64,000 nt of DNA from Flavobacteriales bacterium (GTDB lineage Bacteria; Bacteroidota; Bacteroidia; Flavobacteriales_D; Sanyastnellaceae), in the NCBI GenBank assembly GCA_947456965.1, contig CANGTU010000013.1:1-64000 (forward strand), in the 5' to 3' direction. This document shows, piece by piece, positions 21,858 to 31,515 of this stretch. Under the pieces are notes generated by a model, which worked only from the letters and a program-made list of their open reading frames with translations, was not told where the DNA came from and ran no database searches. The translations under genes and the position numbers were made by a program. Positions within the stretch are counted from its first letter, which is position 1. Each line of letters begins with the position of its first letter.

Positions 21858-23105
21858 ATGAAACTGATCCCCGCCACCACCAGGGAAAATATCCGCATTG
21901 CCTTTCAGGCCATCCGGAGCCAGGTGCTCAGGGCCGTCCTGACCATGAGCATCATTGCCGTTGGCATCATGGCTCTTGTGGCCATGATTACCGCGATCAA
22001 GGCCTTTGAGAATAAGCTCAAAAGTGAGTTTTCCCGCCTGGGGAGCAACACATTCACCATCCGATCCGGATCACCGATGGATGGTGGCAGCAGAGGTCAG
22101 GTGCTCAAGGAGAGTAAGCCCATTTCCTTTGAGCAAGCCGAGCGCTTCCGCCGTGAGTTCAATATCCCGGCGCAGGTATCGGTTTCGGCGCTTGCCATGG
22201 GGACTTCCACCATCCGCCACGGCAGCGCAAAGACCAATCCGAATGTCTCCTTGCTCGGAGCGGATGAGAACTACCTCACCTTATCGGCTTATGAACTCGC
22301 TGAGGGCCGGACCTTTTCTCCCAATGAAATGAGCACCGGAGCCAATGTCATTATCCTTGGAGCTGATGTTGTGGAAAAGCTCTTTCCAAACATCAGCTCG
22401 GTAGCGGACCGGGAAGTTTTTGTAGGGGCACACCAGTTCCGGATTATCGGTGTGCTGAAGTCCAAAGGCAATACATTCGGATTTGCAGGAGACAACCAAT
22501 GCCTGATACCCGTGACCAATGTGCGAAAGCAATTTGCAACCTCTCTCACGGATTATACCATCAACATACACGTAGATGATCCCGGGCGCCTGACAGAAGC
22601 AGGAACAGAAGCTATGGGACTCATGCGCGCTATCCGGCACGACAAGCTCAATGCCGATCCCACCTTCCATATCCGGATGAGTAATGCCTTGGTGGAAGAG
22701 TTGCTCGGACTGATGAGCAGCATCACCTTGGGGGGCTTGCTGATCAGTGTTATCACCCTTCTCAGCGCCGGCATCGGACTCATGAATATCATGCTTGTAT
22801 CCGTGACCGAACGCACGCGCGAAATCGGTATCCGGAAGTCGCTTGGTGCGAGCAGCGCTACCATACGTCAGCAGTTCCTGATTGAATCCATTGTCATCGG
22901 GCAACTGGGAGGCGTTCTGGGCATTTTTCTGGGCATCCTCGGAGGAAATACCGTCTCGTTCATCATTGGAACTCCCTTCACCATACCCTGGCTGTGGATT
23001 TTCCTCGGAACAACCATCTGTTTCTTCGTCAGTGTAACCTCAGGATATTACCCCGCTTCGCGGGCGGCAGGACTTGATCCTATCGAGGCGCTTCGCCATG
23101 AGTAG
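21858..23105 (+). CDS. MacB/FtsX-type ABC transporter permease
   Basis: A 415-residue inner-membrane protein: N-terminal cytoplasmic segment, TM1 (about 22-45, [18 protein letters not shown]), a large periplasmic MacB-type domain (about 50-280), then three TM segments of the FtsX domain (about 290-405) with the conserved [14 protein letters not shown] motif. It would need a separate ATPase, none adjacent. The frame extends to 21222 inside aconitase antisense, but the ATG at 21858 follows a TACCTTTC element closely and gives the expected N-terminus. It overlaps the convergent next gene by 26 bp. Confidence 0.92.
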   Translation: MKLIPATTRENIRIAFQAIRSQVLRAVLTMSIIAVGIMALVAMITAIKAFENKLKSEFSRLGSNTFTIRSGSPMDGGSRGQVLKESKPISFEQAERFRREFNIPAQVSVSALAMGTSTIRHGSAKTNPNVSLLGADENYLTLSAYELAEGRTFSPNEMSTGANVIILGADVVEKLFPNISSVADREVFVGAHQFRIIGVLKSKGNTFGFAGDNQCLIPVTNVRKQFATSLTDYTINIHVDDPGRLTEAGTEAMGLMRAIRHDKLNADPTFHIRMSNALVEELLGLMSSITLGGLLISVITLLSAGIGLMNIMLVSVTERTREIGIRKSLGASSATIRQQFLIESIVIGQLGGVLGIFLGILGGNTVSFIIGTPFTIPWLWIFLGTTICFFVSVTSGYYPASRAAGLDPIEALRHE

Positions 23106-23658
23106 GCCTGGTCCATGAAGCGATGCGAGTGGCCTCGCGACAAATCATCCCGCCGGTTCTGGCATCGGGCTCACCGGACTGAAACGCATGAATCACCGCA
23201 GCTGTGTCCAGCGCCTGTCGCTGAGCAGGTAATGAAACCTCCTGCCCAATCCAGGAGGCCATAATGCGCGGAAATAACTCCGCATAGGTAAAAAGCAAAT
23301 CCTGCCAGACCTTCAGGGCCATCATGAGTGCTGAAATATCACATGCGTTGCTCACCCCCAGACGGGCATCGCTGGAGGCGCGCTCGTAGGAGCGCAGGAA
23401 CTCCAACGGATCCCGGGAAGAAAGACGCAGAAGCACCTTTTCTGCAGCGGATGAATCAGCTGCCAGACCCAAGGTTTGCGCCGCGAGCTGGAGGGTTTGC
23501 AGCCGGGCCAGGCGATGCGTAATCCAGGCCGGTATACCCCCGTGGCTCAATGCCTCGCGGCGATGCCGGAACACCAGTGCCTCCAGCACTTCATCCCATT
23601 CCTCCTCGGGCTGATCAGGACGAATACCCAGCAGGTTGCGCGCTTCTTCGGGATTCAT
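23080..23658 (-). CDS. Hypothetical protein
   Basis: A 192-residue soluble, mostly helical protein I do not recognise. The N-terminus ([20 protein letters not shown]) has a faint resemblance to the first helices of a J-domain, but there is no HPD motif. No signal peptide or TM segment is seen. A TACTTTCG element on the minus strand, back to back with the promoter element of the TlpA gene, precedes it. Its 3' end overlaps the ABC permease by 26 bp. Codon use is like its neighbours, so it is probably a real gene. Confidence 0.65.
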   Translation of the reverse strand: MNPEEARNLLGIRPDQPEEEWDEVLEALVFRHRREALSHGGIPAWITHRLARLQTLQLAAQTLGLAADSSAAEKVLLRLSSRDPLEFLRSYERASSDARLGVSNACDISALMMALKVWQDLLFTYAELFPRIMASWIGQEVSLPAQRQALDTAAVIHAFQSGEPDARTGGMICREATRIASWTRPTHGEAPR

Positions 23659-23698
23659 ACGGTATAGTTCTTGACCTCATGAGGCCCCGGTGCGAAAG

Positions 23699-23706
23699 TA
23701 TATTTG
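23699..23706 (+). promoter_or_regulatory. Putative -7 element (TATATTTG), back to back with a minus-strand element
   Basis: Exact TAnnTTTG ending 4 nt before the ATG at 23711. The complementary strand of the same stretch gives TACTTTCG pointing toward the gene ending at 23080, so two divergent promoters appear to share overlapping DNA at about 23693-23706. Confidence 0.5.
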
Positions 23707-23710
23707 CCAC

Positions 23711-25144
23711 ATGCTTCAAGCACCAATGAGATATACCATGAGCATCTCCGGACTTATCCTCCTGACCGCACTGCACTTGACCGGCTGCACTGAAAACCGG
23801 ACACCTGCCGGGCAGGCCGAAGCGGTGGCTGCCCCGGAAAACGACTATGTCAACGGCATTACCGAGCAGAATAAAGGCAACAGGCGGGGTGCAGTAACCC
23901 TTGCCGGCACAGTGGCTCATGCCCCCTGGGCCAGAATTTACCTGTATGCCACATACGGACGTATCAATACCCGCATCGACTCCGCCGATGTTCGCAACGG
24001 AGCATTTGCGTTTCCTCCGATCGAAGTCGAGACCGGCATTTACATGGTAGGACCCGCAGATAATAACCTCTGCCCGGTCATTCTCAATCCTGCCGAGGGT
24101 GAGGTAAACATCCGCTTCCAGAACGCCAAGGCCGATGCAGGCATGGAAGCGCAGAACTCACCGGAAAATCAGGGCTGGTTTGCCTATTTCCCCAATGAAA
24201 CCAATCTGCTGCGTCAAATTCGCGAGCTCCGCGGCAAAGCGCGCAAGAGCTCGATGCCTGGAGAATTTGAGAAACAAGCCGTTCAGAAAGAATCAGAACT
24301 CACCAAGCTGCAGGGTGACCTCATTCAACGCTATCCCAACACGTACCTGGCCAAACTGCTCACGTGGAAGCAAGAGCCCGTGAAAGATGATAAGATGAAA
24401 TACTGGGATAATATCGACTTCACGGATGAAAGCATCATTCGCTGCACGGTGCTCACAGATCGTATCCAGAACTTCATGCGGGCGTTCAGCCGGGGAGAGG
24501 AAGGTGGCTTTATCGACTGCATTGCCATAGTGGCTGAGAAGGCCAAGGCCAATGAAGTAGTTCTGGAGTTTGCACTGAACCAGATGCTCACAGGCTTCTA
24601 TGAGAGCGGCATGGAGAATATCAGCACCTACCTGATTGATAATTACGTTCATGGCGATGCATGTGGCGATGCTCAGTTCTCGAGCGTTATTCAGAACACC
24701 GCTGAAAGCATCGCGCGGCTGGGTGTAGGCAAGATCCCGCCCAATATCACGGGCAAAGGAATCGACGGTAAAGCGATCGATCTGATGAAGATTGCCGCGA
24801 GTAAGAAATTTACCCTTGTGATGTTCTGGAGCAGCTGGTGCGAACACTGCAAGGGTGAAGCACCTGAGATCACTACATGCTATAACCTATACAAAGACAA
24901 AGGTTTTGAAATTGTGGGGTACTCTGTCGATCAGGTTGATGTGGCATGGAGAAATGCCGTCGCAGAAAGGGTTTTTGAGTTTCCCAACCTGTGCGGCCTT
25001 AACCTCTGGGATTCAAAAAGTGCTCGTGACTACCGGATTTCCCGGACACCCGGCTTCTTCCTGCTTGATCAGAAGGGCACCATAGTGCTGAAGCCGAAGG
25101 GAATCCGCGAGGTTCAGGCATTCCTCAAAGCCAATCTGGGATGA
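23711..25144 (+). CDS. TlpA-like thiol-disulfide oxidoreductase lipoprotein
   Basis: A 477-residue exported lipoprotein: hydrophobic segment and lipobox-like LHLTGC near residue 25, an N-terminal beta-sandwich domain (DUF4369-like, about 50-150), a helical middle, and a C-terminal thioredoxin domain with redox motif C377-E-H-C380 in WSSWCEHCKGEAPEI. Such proteins reduce periplasmic disulfides. The ATG at 23711 follows the promoter element; the ATG at 23726 is an alternative that gives a tidier signal peptide. The stop overlaps the next start (ATGA, 25141-25144). Confidence 0.87.
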   Translation: MLQAPMRYTMSISGLILLTALHLTGCTENRTPAGQAEAVAAPENDYVNGITEQNKGNRRGAVTLAGTVAHAPWARIYLYATYGRINTRIDSADVRNGAFAFPPIEVETGIYMVGPADNNLCPVILNPAEGEVNIRFQNAKADAGMEAQNSPENQGWFAYFPNETNLLRQIRELRGKARKSSMPGEFEKQAVQKESELTKLQGDLIQRYPNTYLAKLLTWKQEPVKDDKMKYWDNIDFTDESIIRCTVLTDRIQNFMRAFSRGEEGGFIDCIAIVAEKAKANEVVLEFALNQMLTGFYESGMENISTYLIDNYVHGDACGDAQFSSVIQNTAESIARLGVGKIPPNITGKGIDGKAIDLMKIAASKKFTLVMFWSSWCEHCKGEAPEITTCYNLYKDKGFEIVGYSVDQVDVAWRNAVAERVFEFPNLCGLNLWDSKSARDYRISRTPGFFLLDQKGTIVLKPKGIREVQAFLKANLG

Positions 25145-26034
25145 GGTTACGATGTGCCATCATGGCCTTCGTCCTTTCCTGCTCATGCATGAATACCACT
25201 TCGGAATATATCATCATCCAGGGTCACCGGGGATTTCGCGGACTCTGGCCGGAAAATACCATTGCAGGCTTCCGGGCGGCGTTAACAGAAGGCGCCGATA
25301 TACTCGAATTGGATGTGGTATGCACGGCGGATGAACGAATCGTTATCACCCATGATCCCTTTCTGAATCATGAAATCTGGGCACATCCCGATGGCACTCC
25401 GATACGTCCGGAAGAAGAAGCCGGACTGAATATCTACCGGATGACGCTCGATTCACTGCGGAGCTACAAGTTGGGAACCCTCCGGCACCGGAGATTTCCG
25501 GAGCAAAAGCAGGTGGAGCAATCGATACCTGATCTCGTCGGGCTGGCTGATTCTATCCAACCCAATTTCCAATCACCATCCCGAGCGGGCATTCGCTACA
25601 ACATCGAAATCAAGAGCCGGCCGGAATGGGATTCCGTCTACCACCCCTCTCCAGAGCGCTATGTAGCTATTTTCCTGCGTGAGCTTGAGCGAAGCGGTTT
25701 AAACTGCATGGTTCAGTCATTTGACATGCGTATCCTTCGGGAGCTCCATCGCCATCGTCCGGACTTACCCCTGGCGGCCCTGTCCGAGAGCACCGACCAT
25801 ACGCTTGATGATCTCATACGTGAGCTGGGGTTCAGTCCTTCGGCATATAGCCCGCATTTCAGCATGGTCACGCCGGCCCTCGTGGCGGCATGCCGCCGGC
25901 AGGGCATTGAATTAGTGGTTTGGACGGTGAATGCGGAAGAAGACCTGCGCCATATGATTCACCTCGGGGTGAAGAACATCATCACAGATTATCCTGATCG
26001 GGCACGAGCGATTCGGGATGAGCTGGCTCCCTGA
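25141..26034 (+). CDS. Glycerophosphodiester phosphodiesterase
   Basis: Hydrolyses glycerophosphodiesters to glycerol-3-phosphate. The 297-residue TIM-barrel protein has the catalytic QGHRGFRG and PENT motifs near residues 28-40, metal-binding ELDV, and THDP. An N-terminal hydrophobic segment with a cysteine (VLSCSC) suggests a lipoprotein in the periplasm. It is translationally coupled to the TlpA-like gene. Its 3' end overlaps the convergent helicase gene by 53 bp. Confidence 0.93.
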   Translation: MRLRCAIMAFVLSCSCMNTTSEYIIIQGHRGFRGLWPENTIAGFRAALTEGADILELDVVCTADERIVITHDPFLNHEIWAHPDGTPIRPEEEAGLNIYRMTLDSLRSYKLGTLRHRRFPEQKQVEQSIPDLVGLADSIQPNFQSPSRAGIRYNIEIKSRPEWDSVYHPSPERYVAIFLRELERSGLNCMVQSFDMRILRELHRHRPDLPLAALSESTDHTLDDLIRELGFSPSAYSPHFSMVTPALVAACRRQGIELVVWTVNAEEDLRHMIHLGVKNIITDYPDRARAIRDELAP

Positions 26035-27466
26035 GGAATTCGGGATCAAATCCCACGAGAAGAACCTTTTCCTGCGCACGGGTTATGGCTGTATACAGCC
26101 ACCTGTTGAATTCCGGACCGAGCATTTCGGGTGTCACAAATCCACGGTCCACAAATACGCATGGCCATTGTCCGCCCTGCGCCTTGTGTACGGTAACCGC
26201 GTATGCGAACTTGACCTGCAAGGCATTATAGAAAGGATCCTGACGGATGGCCTTTCGCTTTGCAGCGGGTGAATCCAGGTCTGCGTAATCCAAGGCAATT
26301 TCCTCGTTGAGAGCCCTGATTTTACCCATGCCGAGGTTGGCCGTTTCGGCGTTGATTGCATCACACCAGAGCAGCACCTCCATCTCGGGCAGATCAGGGT
26401 AATCCACCATCCGTACCACAGCTTTACAAAAGCGGAAAGCTCCGCGGTCGATAAAATGGCGCACCCTGAGCACCTCGATTATATCCCCGTTAGCCATGAA
26501 TCCCGCCTGTTCGAGTGCCTGACCTTCAAGCCAGAAATAATTATTGCGCACCACCATCATCCGGTCGCCGGAGTTAATCTCCTCCTCGTGTCCGAGCACC
26601 CTGACGCGCATCTGCTGATTAAACAGGTTCGCCCGCTTATTAGACCTGGTGAGGATGATGAGATCGTCCACGCCGAATACCCGAAGCGCATCTTCCACAT
26701 AGGGTTGAACATCCCCTGTGACAGCCTCCATCTCTCCCCCCGGCTCGGTAATGAGCAGAGGCGTTTCGGCTGAGCCGTGGGCGATTGCGCGGCGTATTGC
26801 GGTAGCATTATCGAGGATCCACGAGCCCTGCTGCTGGCGCATCACCTCGGTCAGTTCGACCTCCGCAATATTCAGGTCATAACGATCGCGCAGGAGATCC
26901 AGGTCAAGGGCAGGACTCAACGCACAACCGACCGGAGGAAGCTGAGCGCTGTCACCGATGAAGACAACCCTGCAATTTTCACCCGAAAAAACGTAGGCCA
27001 GCAGATCTTCGAGCAATTCGCCACCGACCATATCCTCTCCCTTATCCTGCATTTCGTTTCCGATCATAGAAGCTTCATCCACGAAGAAAACCGTATTCTT
27101 CAGCGGGCATTCCAGCAGGTCGAACCACATACGGCCTGACCGGTCCATCTTCCGCATGTAGATCTGCTTGTGAATGGTATAGGCCGGCTTGCCACTGTAC
27201 GATGCGAGCACCTTTGCAGCTCTTCCGGTGGGCGCCAGAAGGCCTACACCAAGTCCACATTCCTCCAGGGTGCGCACCATGGCCTTGACCGAGGTCGTCT
27301 TTCCGGTTCCGGCATAGCCCTTCACCAGCAATGCACATTTCGGTTTAGCAGAAAAAGCGAAACGCGTAAACACATGGAAGAGCCGGGCCTGTCCGTCCGT
27401 CGGAATAAGCCCGAAGTGATGAACAAGCCGTGATTCAAAGACTTCCTGTGAGATGGAGTGCGACAT
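25982..27466 (-). CDS. RecD-like ATP-dependent DNA helicase
   Basis: A 494-residue superfamily 1B helicase. Walker A is GYAGTGKTT (about 50-58), Walker B is FVDEASMIG, and the C-terminal UvrD_C_2 domain holds VTVHKAQGGQWPCVFVD (motif V). There is no N-terminal RecD2 extension, and no RecB/RecC neighbours. Probable role in repair or replication. The upstream TTCATTTG (5 nt before the ATG) is close to the -7 consensus. The 53-bp overlap with the convergent GDPD gene is the longest confirmed gene overlap in the window. Confidence 0.9.
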   Translation of the reverse strand: MSHSISQEVFESRLVHHFGLIPTDGQARLFHVFTRFAFSAKPKCALLVKGYAGTGKTTSVKAMVRTLEECGLGVGLLAPTGRAAKVLASYSGKPAYTIHKQIYMRKMDRSGRMWFDLLECPLKNTVFFVDEASMIGNEMQDKGEDMVGGELLEDLLAYVFSGENCRVVFIGDSAQLPPVGCALSPALDLDLLRDRYDLNIAEVELTEVMRQQQGSWILDNATAIRRAIAHGSAETPLLITEPGGEMEAVTGDVQPYVEDALRVFGVDDLIILTRSNKRANLFNQQMRVRVLGHEEEINSGDRMMVVRNNYFWLEGQALEQAGFMANGDIIEVLRVRHFIDRGAFRFCKAVVRMVDYPDLPEMEVLLWCDAINAETANLGMGKIRALNEEIALDYADLDSPAAKRKAIRQDPFYNALQVKFAYAVTVHKAQGGQWPCVFVDRGFVTPEMLGPEFNRWLYTAITRAQEKVLLVGFDPEFLREPAHPESLVPDQDNL

Positions 27467-27526
27467 CCCTGCAAATGAACAGCAGCCAGCTGGATTTCTT
27501 TAGTTTCGCGGATATAAAGACCTCCG

Positions 27527-28360
27527 ATGCCTATTGACCAGCCCACATCCGCTATACCTCCTGAAATCCTGCAGGAGGCTCAGGGCTATCATCTGGCGCT
27601 GCACCTTCATCCCGGTGGGTACTACGTGGCCGTGTTTGATCCCGGAGAAGGCACCTTTCCCTGGATTGGCGAGGCCACTGCCGATGTCATCCACCCTGAG
27701 CCTTTCCGAGATGTATGCGACCTCCTGAAGTCCCAGCCGTGGAGCAGGCAGGTCTTTCGGGTGATGACGCTCACCTTTGACACACCCGATTTTACGCTGG
27801 TGCCGACAGGACTTGTGCGCGAAGGTCATGAGGGCGATCTCCTCACCTTCCACCGAAGCTCATCTCCGGACCCCGTGCGCACGATGGCGTTGCATGAGTT
27901 GGCGGCTACAGTGGTATATCGCGTTCCCGGGGCCATTATTGAGCTTTCCAGACATCTGCAAGGGGCCCGAATCCTGCCATCCTCCTCGCTTGCACTCCGG
28001 TATGCCATGAGCCATCACGACCGACAGACCGATGAATTTCATCTGGTCGTGCAGCCAGGTTATTTACTGCTTACAGCCATTCTGAAAGGTGAGCATAAGA
28101 TGACCAATCACTTTCCGGCACAGACGGAAGAAGATATCCTTTACTATCTATCTCATGCGGCTATCCGGCTCGGGGCGGATCTTGAGCATGCCCGCATCCG
28201 GCTCTATGGGCAGGGCATTACCCGATCCCTAACCGCATTGCTGGCCACCTACAGCCGGCACATCGAGCTTTGGACTGCGCCTGCAGGAATTCATACACCC
28301 GAAACAATTGAGGCCGTCCGGCATTTCTCCACCCTCATTCACCCTATATGCGCATTATAG
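27527..28360 (+). CDS. DUF3822 family protein
   Basis: A 277-residue protein with an actin/hexokinase-like ATPase feel, recognised as DUF3822, a Bacteroidota family of unknown function. I recall it regularly next to rsmD, as here. It begins 18 or so nt after a TAGTTTCG element and overlaps rsmD by 13 bp (28348-28360), first of a four-gene cluster (DUF3822, rsmD, coaD, TlpA-like). Confidence 0.8.
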   Translation: MPIDQPTSAIPPEILQEAQGYHLALHLHPGGYYVAVFDPGEGTFPWIGEATADVIHPEPFRDVCDLLKSQPWSRQVFRVMTLTFDTPDFTLVPTGLVREGHEGDLLTFHRSSSPDPVRTMALHELAATVVYRVPGAIIELSRHLQGARILPSSSLALRYAMSHHDRQTDEFHLVVQPGYLLLTAILKGEHKMTNHFPAQTEEDILYYLSHAAIRLGADLEHARIRLYGQGITRSLTALLATYSRHIELWTAPAGIHTPETIEAVRHFSTLIHPICAL

Positions 28361-28890
28361 GCGGAACACTGCGTGGCCGGCAGATCAGGGTGCCGCGCCA
28401 TTTCCGCGGGAGACCTACCACCGACTTCGCCAGGGAAGGCCTGTTTAATATCCTGCGCTCACAGCAACTTCCCGAAGGTTGCCGTGTACTTGATCTGTTT
28501 GCTGGTACAGGAGCTTTCTCTCTCGAATGCCTGTCACGCGGGGCCGAAAAGGCCACTGCAGTGGAGTTAGCCGTGCCCCATGTGAAGGCCATCCGGGAGA
28601 ACTTTGACCAATTCGGCTTTCATCAGTCGGAAGTTATCCGGGCCGAGGTCATACAGTGGCTTAAGCAAGCCACAGGATCCTATGACCTCGTGTTTGCCGA
28701 CCCACCGTTTGCTATGGAAAAGCTGGAAGCATTACCCGGTAAGATCCTGACGCTTCCCGGGCTGCTCCCAGGGGCACTTATCATACTGGAACATTCCGAC
28801 AAACTGTCGTTCGAAGGTCAGCCCGGATTTGAGCGCGAGCGGCGCTACGGTCAGGTCGTATTCAGTTTCTTCCGACATTCGCAGACATGA
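28348..28890 (+). CDS. rsmD: 16S rRNA (guanine(966)-N(2))-methyltransferase
   Basis: Methylates G966 of 16S rRNA. The 180-residue protein starts MRIIGGTLRGRQI, the usual RsmD start, with SAM motif I LDLFAGTGAFSLE and catalytic DPPF (FADPPF). It overlaps DUF3822 by 13 bp and coaD by 4 nt (28887-28890). Confidence 0.96.
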   Translation: MRIIGGTLRGRQIRVPRHFRGRPTTDFAREGLFNILRSQQLPEGCRVLDLFAGTGAFSLECLSRGAEKATAVELAVPHVKAIRENFDQFGFHQSEVIRAEVIQWLKQATGSYDLVFADPPFAMEKLEALPGKILTLPGLLPGALIILEHSDKLSFEGQPGFERERRYGQVVFSFFRHSQT

Positions 28891-29351
28891 AGCGGATCGC
28901 CGTATTTCCTGGGTCCTTCGATCCCGTTACCCGCGGGCACTGCCATGTTGTGGAGCGGGCCTGTACCCTGTTCGATGAGGTCATTGTTGCCCTCGGGCAC
29001 AATACCAACAAGCAAACTATGTTTGGACTCGAGCAGCGGATGGAATGGCTTAGGGCCTCATTTGCTCACTTGCCTGCGGTGCAGGTGGACAGCTACGAGG
29101 GGCTTACCGTAGATTACTGCAGGGCCAAAGGGGCGAATTATGTGCTGAGAGGCCTCCGGAATGGAGGCGACTTTGAATACGAGCGCACCATAGCCCACAT
29201 GAACAAAGCACTCTGGAATGAACTCGAAACGATTCTCATCTTCACCGATCCTGAATTCGCATCGGTTCACAGCACCATCATCCGGGAAATCATCCGCAAC
29301 CGTGGAGACGTCAGTCCATTCGTTCCTGAGCAGATCAGCATTCCGGTATAA
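28887..29351 (+). CDS. coaD: Phosphopantetheine adenylyltransferase
   Basis: Penultimate step of coenzyme A synthesis, joining AMP to phosphopantetheine. The 154-residue protein has the N-terminal GSFDPVTRGH motif (TxGH nucleotide-binding) and the C-terminal VHSTIIREI that aligns with the ISSTxIRE motif. Length is typical. It is coupled to rsmD by ATGA overlap, and the next gene begins within its 3' end. Confidence 0.97.
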   Translation: MKRIAVFPGSFDPVTRGHCHVVERACTLFDEVIVALGHNTNKQTMFGLEQRMEWLRASFAHLPAVQVDSYEGLTVDYCRAKGANYVLRGLRNGGDFEYERTIAHMNKALWNELETILIFTDPEFASVHSTIIREIIRNRGDVSPFVPEQISIPV

Positions 29352-30879
29352 TCTCGTCGCCGGATTCCTGCTTTGCTGGATGGCCGCTGATGCTCAGTTG
29401 GCCCGCATTCGCGGAAGCGCACCCAGCTACAGCAATCAAAAGCTGGTCATCTTTCAGACGGATGATTACATCTCCGGCTATCGCAGTGTGCTCAGCGCAT
29501 CAGAGATCCGCGAAGACGGCACATTCAGCGCAGAAGTAACGTTGACTACTCCACGCGAACTGATTCTAGCCGTTGGAGGAGTGGAAGGAATCTTGCACGC
29601 CGTTCCAGGCAACAGCTACTCCATCATCTTTCCAAAACCACATCCCAATCAGCCCCGCACCTTCGACCGCACACCGGCAGATATCGGTTTTCAGCTGGCG
29701 GGGCCCGGCGAAGTCAACCTGCTGATCCGTGCGTTTAACAGCGACTACACCCGTTTTCTCGCCGACCACTTTTACCACTTTGCGCTGGAGCAATTCACCG
29801 GCTCTGAGACCTACCGGGCGCGACTGGAGAATCAGGAAGACCTGACCGATTTGATAGCCGGAAAGTCAGCATCTGCGGACACATCTGCCATCGTCATCAT
29901 TTCAGAGCAGCGCTTCGGTGAATTGGTAGCCGCGTTTGCATCGCGCGTGCACGAGAAATACGGCTTATGGTATACCAACAAGTACTTCCATGATTATGTC
30001 CGCTATGCCCTGGCCGAACTCGAGCTACTCTCAGGTGCATCTCGTCGCGATCTGTACACCGAGTATTTCATGAGTCAGCCTGCCCAGCCGTCTCATCCCT
30101 CTTATATGAAGTTCTTCAATCTGTTCTACTCCTCACAAGTCATTGCTGATCCACCCGCTGCCCTTCGTCAGGACATTGCGCGGGCCATCAATACCGAGCG
30201 CAGCGGGACTCGCATTGCCCATCTGCTCAAATCAGATTCCCTTTATCAATCTCCTGTATTGCGCTCCCTGGCTGTCATGAAGGGACTTCGGGATGCAGTG
30301 GGCAGTGGCTTATACACCCGGGCATCCATTGAAGCTTCGCTCGATGAGATGGCCTCACGGGACACAGAGCTGGAGATACGCGCCATTGCCGGGCGAACGG
30401 TAGCTCAGATGCGCCGCGGACGGGCGGGGACTCTGCTCGATGACTTCGTATTGCTCGATGACGAAAATGATCCGTGGACCTGGAGCGAACACACCGGCAG
30501 ATACACCTATATCCTCTTCTTTGCAGATTGGTGCTCTGCATGCAAAAAGGACTTGATGATTCTCGAAAAACAATGGGAAGTGTACAAGCAGCAGATCGAC
30601 TTCATCGCCATTTGTATGGATGATGACTATGCTGCTTTCCGGTCTTATCTCGAGAGCCACAGGAGCCAGAGGTTCACCTTCCTCTTCGGCGGAAATGACC
30701 CCCTGCTTCGTCAGAAGTTTGGTTTACGCGCCATCCCCCATGCCGTGTTGACGGATCCCGACGGAAGACTGGTGGCAGACTACACCCGGCGGCCCGGAGA
30801 AGGCATCCAGATGGAATTCGACAAGATCATGAAGCGCGCGTCCCAGAATCCGGGATCGGGCACGTGGAAGGATCGTTGA
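29302..30879 (+). CDS. Exported thioredoxin-like (TlpA family) protein
   Basis: A protein of about 525 residues with a hydrophobic signal segment (LVAGFLLCWMAADAQ), an N-terminal beta domain, a long helical middle, and a C-terminal thioredoxin domain with C411-S-A-C414 in FADWCSACKKDL. It parallels the TlpA-like protein at 23711. The start is uncertain: an ATG at 29218 would overlap coaD by 134 bp and leave a long charged leader; the GTG at 29302 places the hydrophobic segment properly and overlaps coaD by 50 bp. I prefer the latter. It converges on the NUDIX gene with 3 bp between. Confidence 0.8.
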   Translation: METSVHSFLSRSAFRYNLVAGFLLCWMAADAQLARIRGSAPSYSNQKLVIFQTDDYISGYRSVLSASEIREDGTFSAEVTLTTPRELILAVGGVEGILHAVPGNSYSIIFPKPHPNQPRTFDRTPADIGFQLAGPGEVNLLIRAFNSDYTRFLADHFYHFALEQFTGSETYRARLENQEDLTDLIAGKSASADTSAIVIISEQRFGELVAAFASRVHEKYGLWYTNKYFHDYVRYALAELELLSGASRRDLYTEYFMSQPAQPSHPSYMKFFNLFYSSQVIADPPAALRQDIARAINTERSGTRIAHLLKSDSLYQSPVLRSLAVMKGLRDAVGSGLYTRASIEASLDEMASRDTELEIRAIAGRTVAQMRRGRAGTLLDDFVLLDDENDPWTWSEHTGRYTYILFFADWCSACKKDLMILEKQWEVYKQQIDFIAICMDDDYAAFRSYLESHRSQRFTFLFGGNDPLLRQKFGLRAIPHAVLTDPDGRLVADYTRRPGEGIQMEFDKIMKRASQNPGSGTWKDR

Positions 30880-30882
30880 AGA

Positions 30883-31515
30883 TCACGCCCCGGCTTCTGG
30901 GAGGGCTGAAAGACATGCATCCATCACATCGACCACGGAGGGATAGGTGTTGGCCCTGACCTCATCGAGAGCATCCTTGCGAAACCATCTCACATCAGTG
31001 ATGCCTTCTTCCTGTTGCGGGCGAAGTACCCGGCTGCCCGAGTAGCGCATCAGAAACCAGGCGGTAGACTTCAATATAGGCTCGCCATCCTGAATATAGG
31101 TATGCCAGGTGGTGAGCAGGGGCTTGATCACTTTCGGCCTGTGAACACCGCATTCTTCCTCTACCTCGCGAACTGCCCCTTCCTGCTCGCTTTCACCATC
31201 TTCCACCTTGCCCTTGGGAAGATCCCAGCGCCCCAGCCGGAAGATGAAGAGCATTTCGTCCTGGTCATTCAGGATGACACCACCCGCTGCCCTTACCAAC
31301 TCAAACTGACCGCAGAATGATTCCCAGGCGTCCTCTACATTGGCACAGCAAAGCTGGATTTCCCGGGCACCGGCGGCAATAGCTGATTCAATCAACATCG
31401 TATCCGGCTTACCCTGACTCCGGATCAGCTTGCAACTGCGCGGAGTTTCCGCCGGCTGGGATTCGGAGAATACAACAGGCCTGTTCGCGAAGTAAACTTT
31501 ATACTTTTGGGGCAT
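30883..31515 (-). CDS. NUDIX hydrolase
   Basis: A 210-residue protein with an N-terminal extension of about 65 residues and a perfect NUDIX box (GKVEDGESEQEGAVREVEEE, then CGV). It hydrolyses a nucleoside diphosphate linked to X; substrate unknown. The extension (MPQKYKVYF) is common in Bacteroidota homologues, which supports the ATG at 31515. That ATG lies on the opposite strand of the same CATG (31513-31516) that holds the pyrE start. A TACTTTTA element inside pyrE (minus strand, about 31547-31540) may be its promoter. Confidence 0.88.
   Translation of the reverse strand: MPQKYKVYFANRPVVFSESQPAETPRSCKLIRSQGKPDTMLIESAIAAGAREIQLCCANVEDAWESFCGQFELVRAAGGVILNDQDEMLFIFRLGRWDLPKGKVEDGESEQEGAVREVEEECGVHRPKVIKPLLTTWHTYIQDGEPILKSTAWFLMRYSGSRVLRPQQEEGITDVRWFRKDALDEVRANTYPSVVDVMDACLSALPEAGA
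31502..31509 (+). promoter_or_regulatory. Putative -7 element (TACTTTTG) of pyrE
   Basis: Exact TAnnTTTG ending 4 nt before the pyrE ATG, implying a leaderless pyrE mRNA. It lies in the non-coding side of the NUDIX start, so it is positioned within a few bases of both start codons. Confidence 0.55.
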
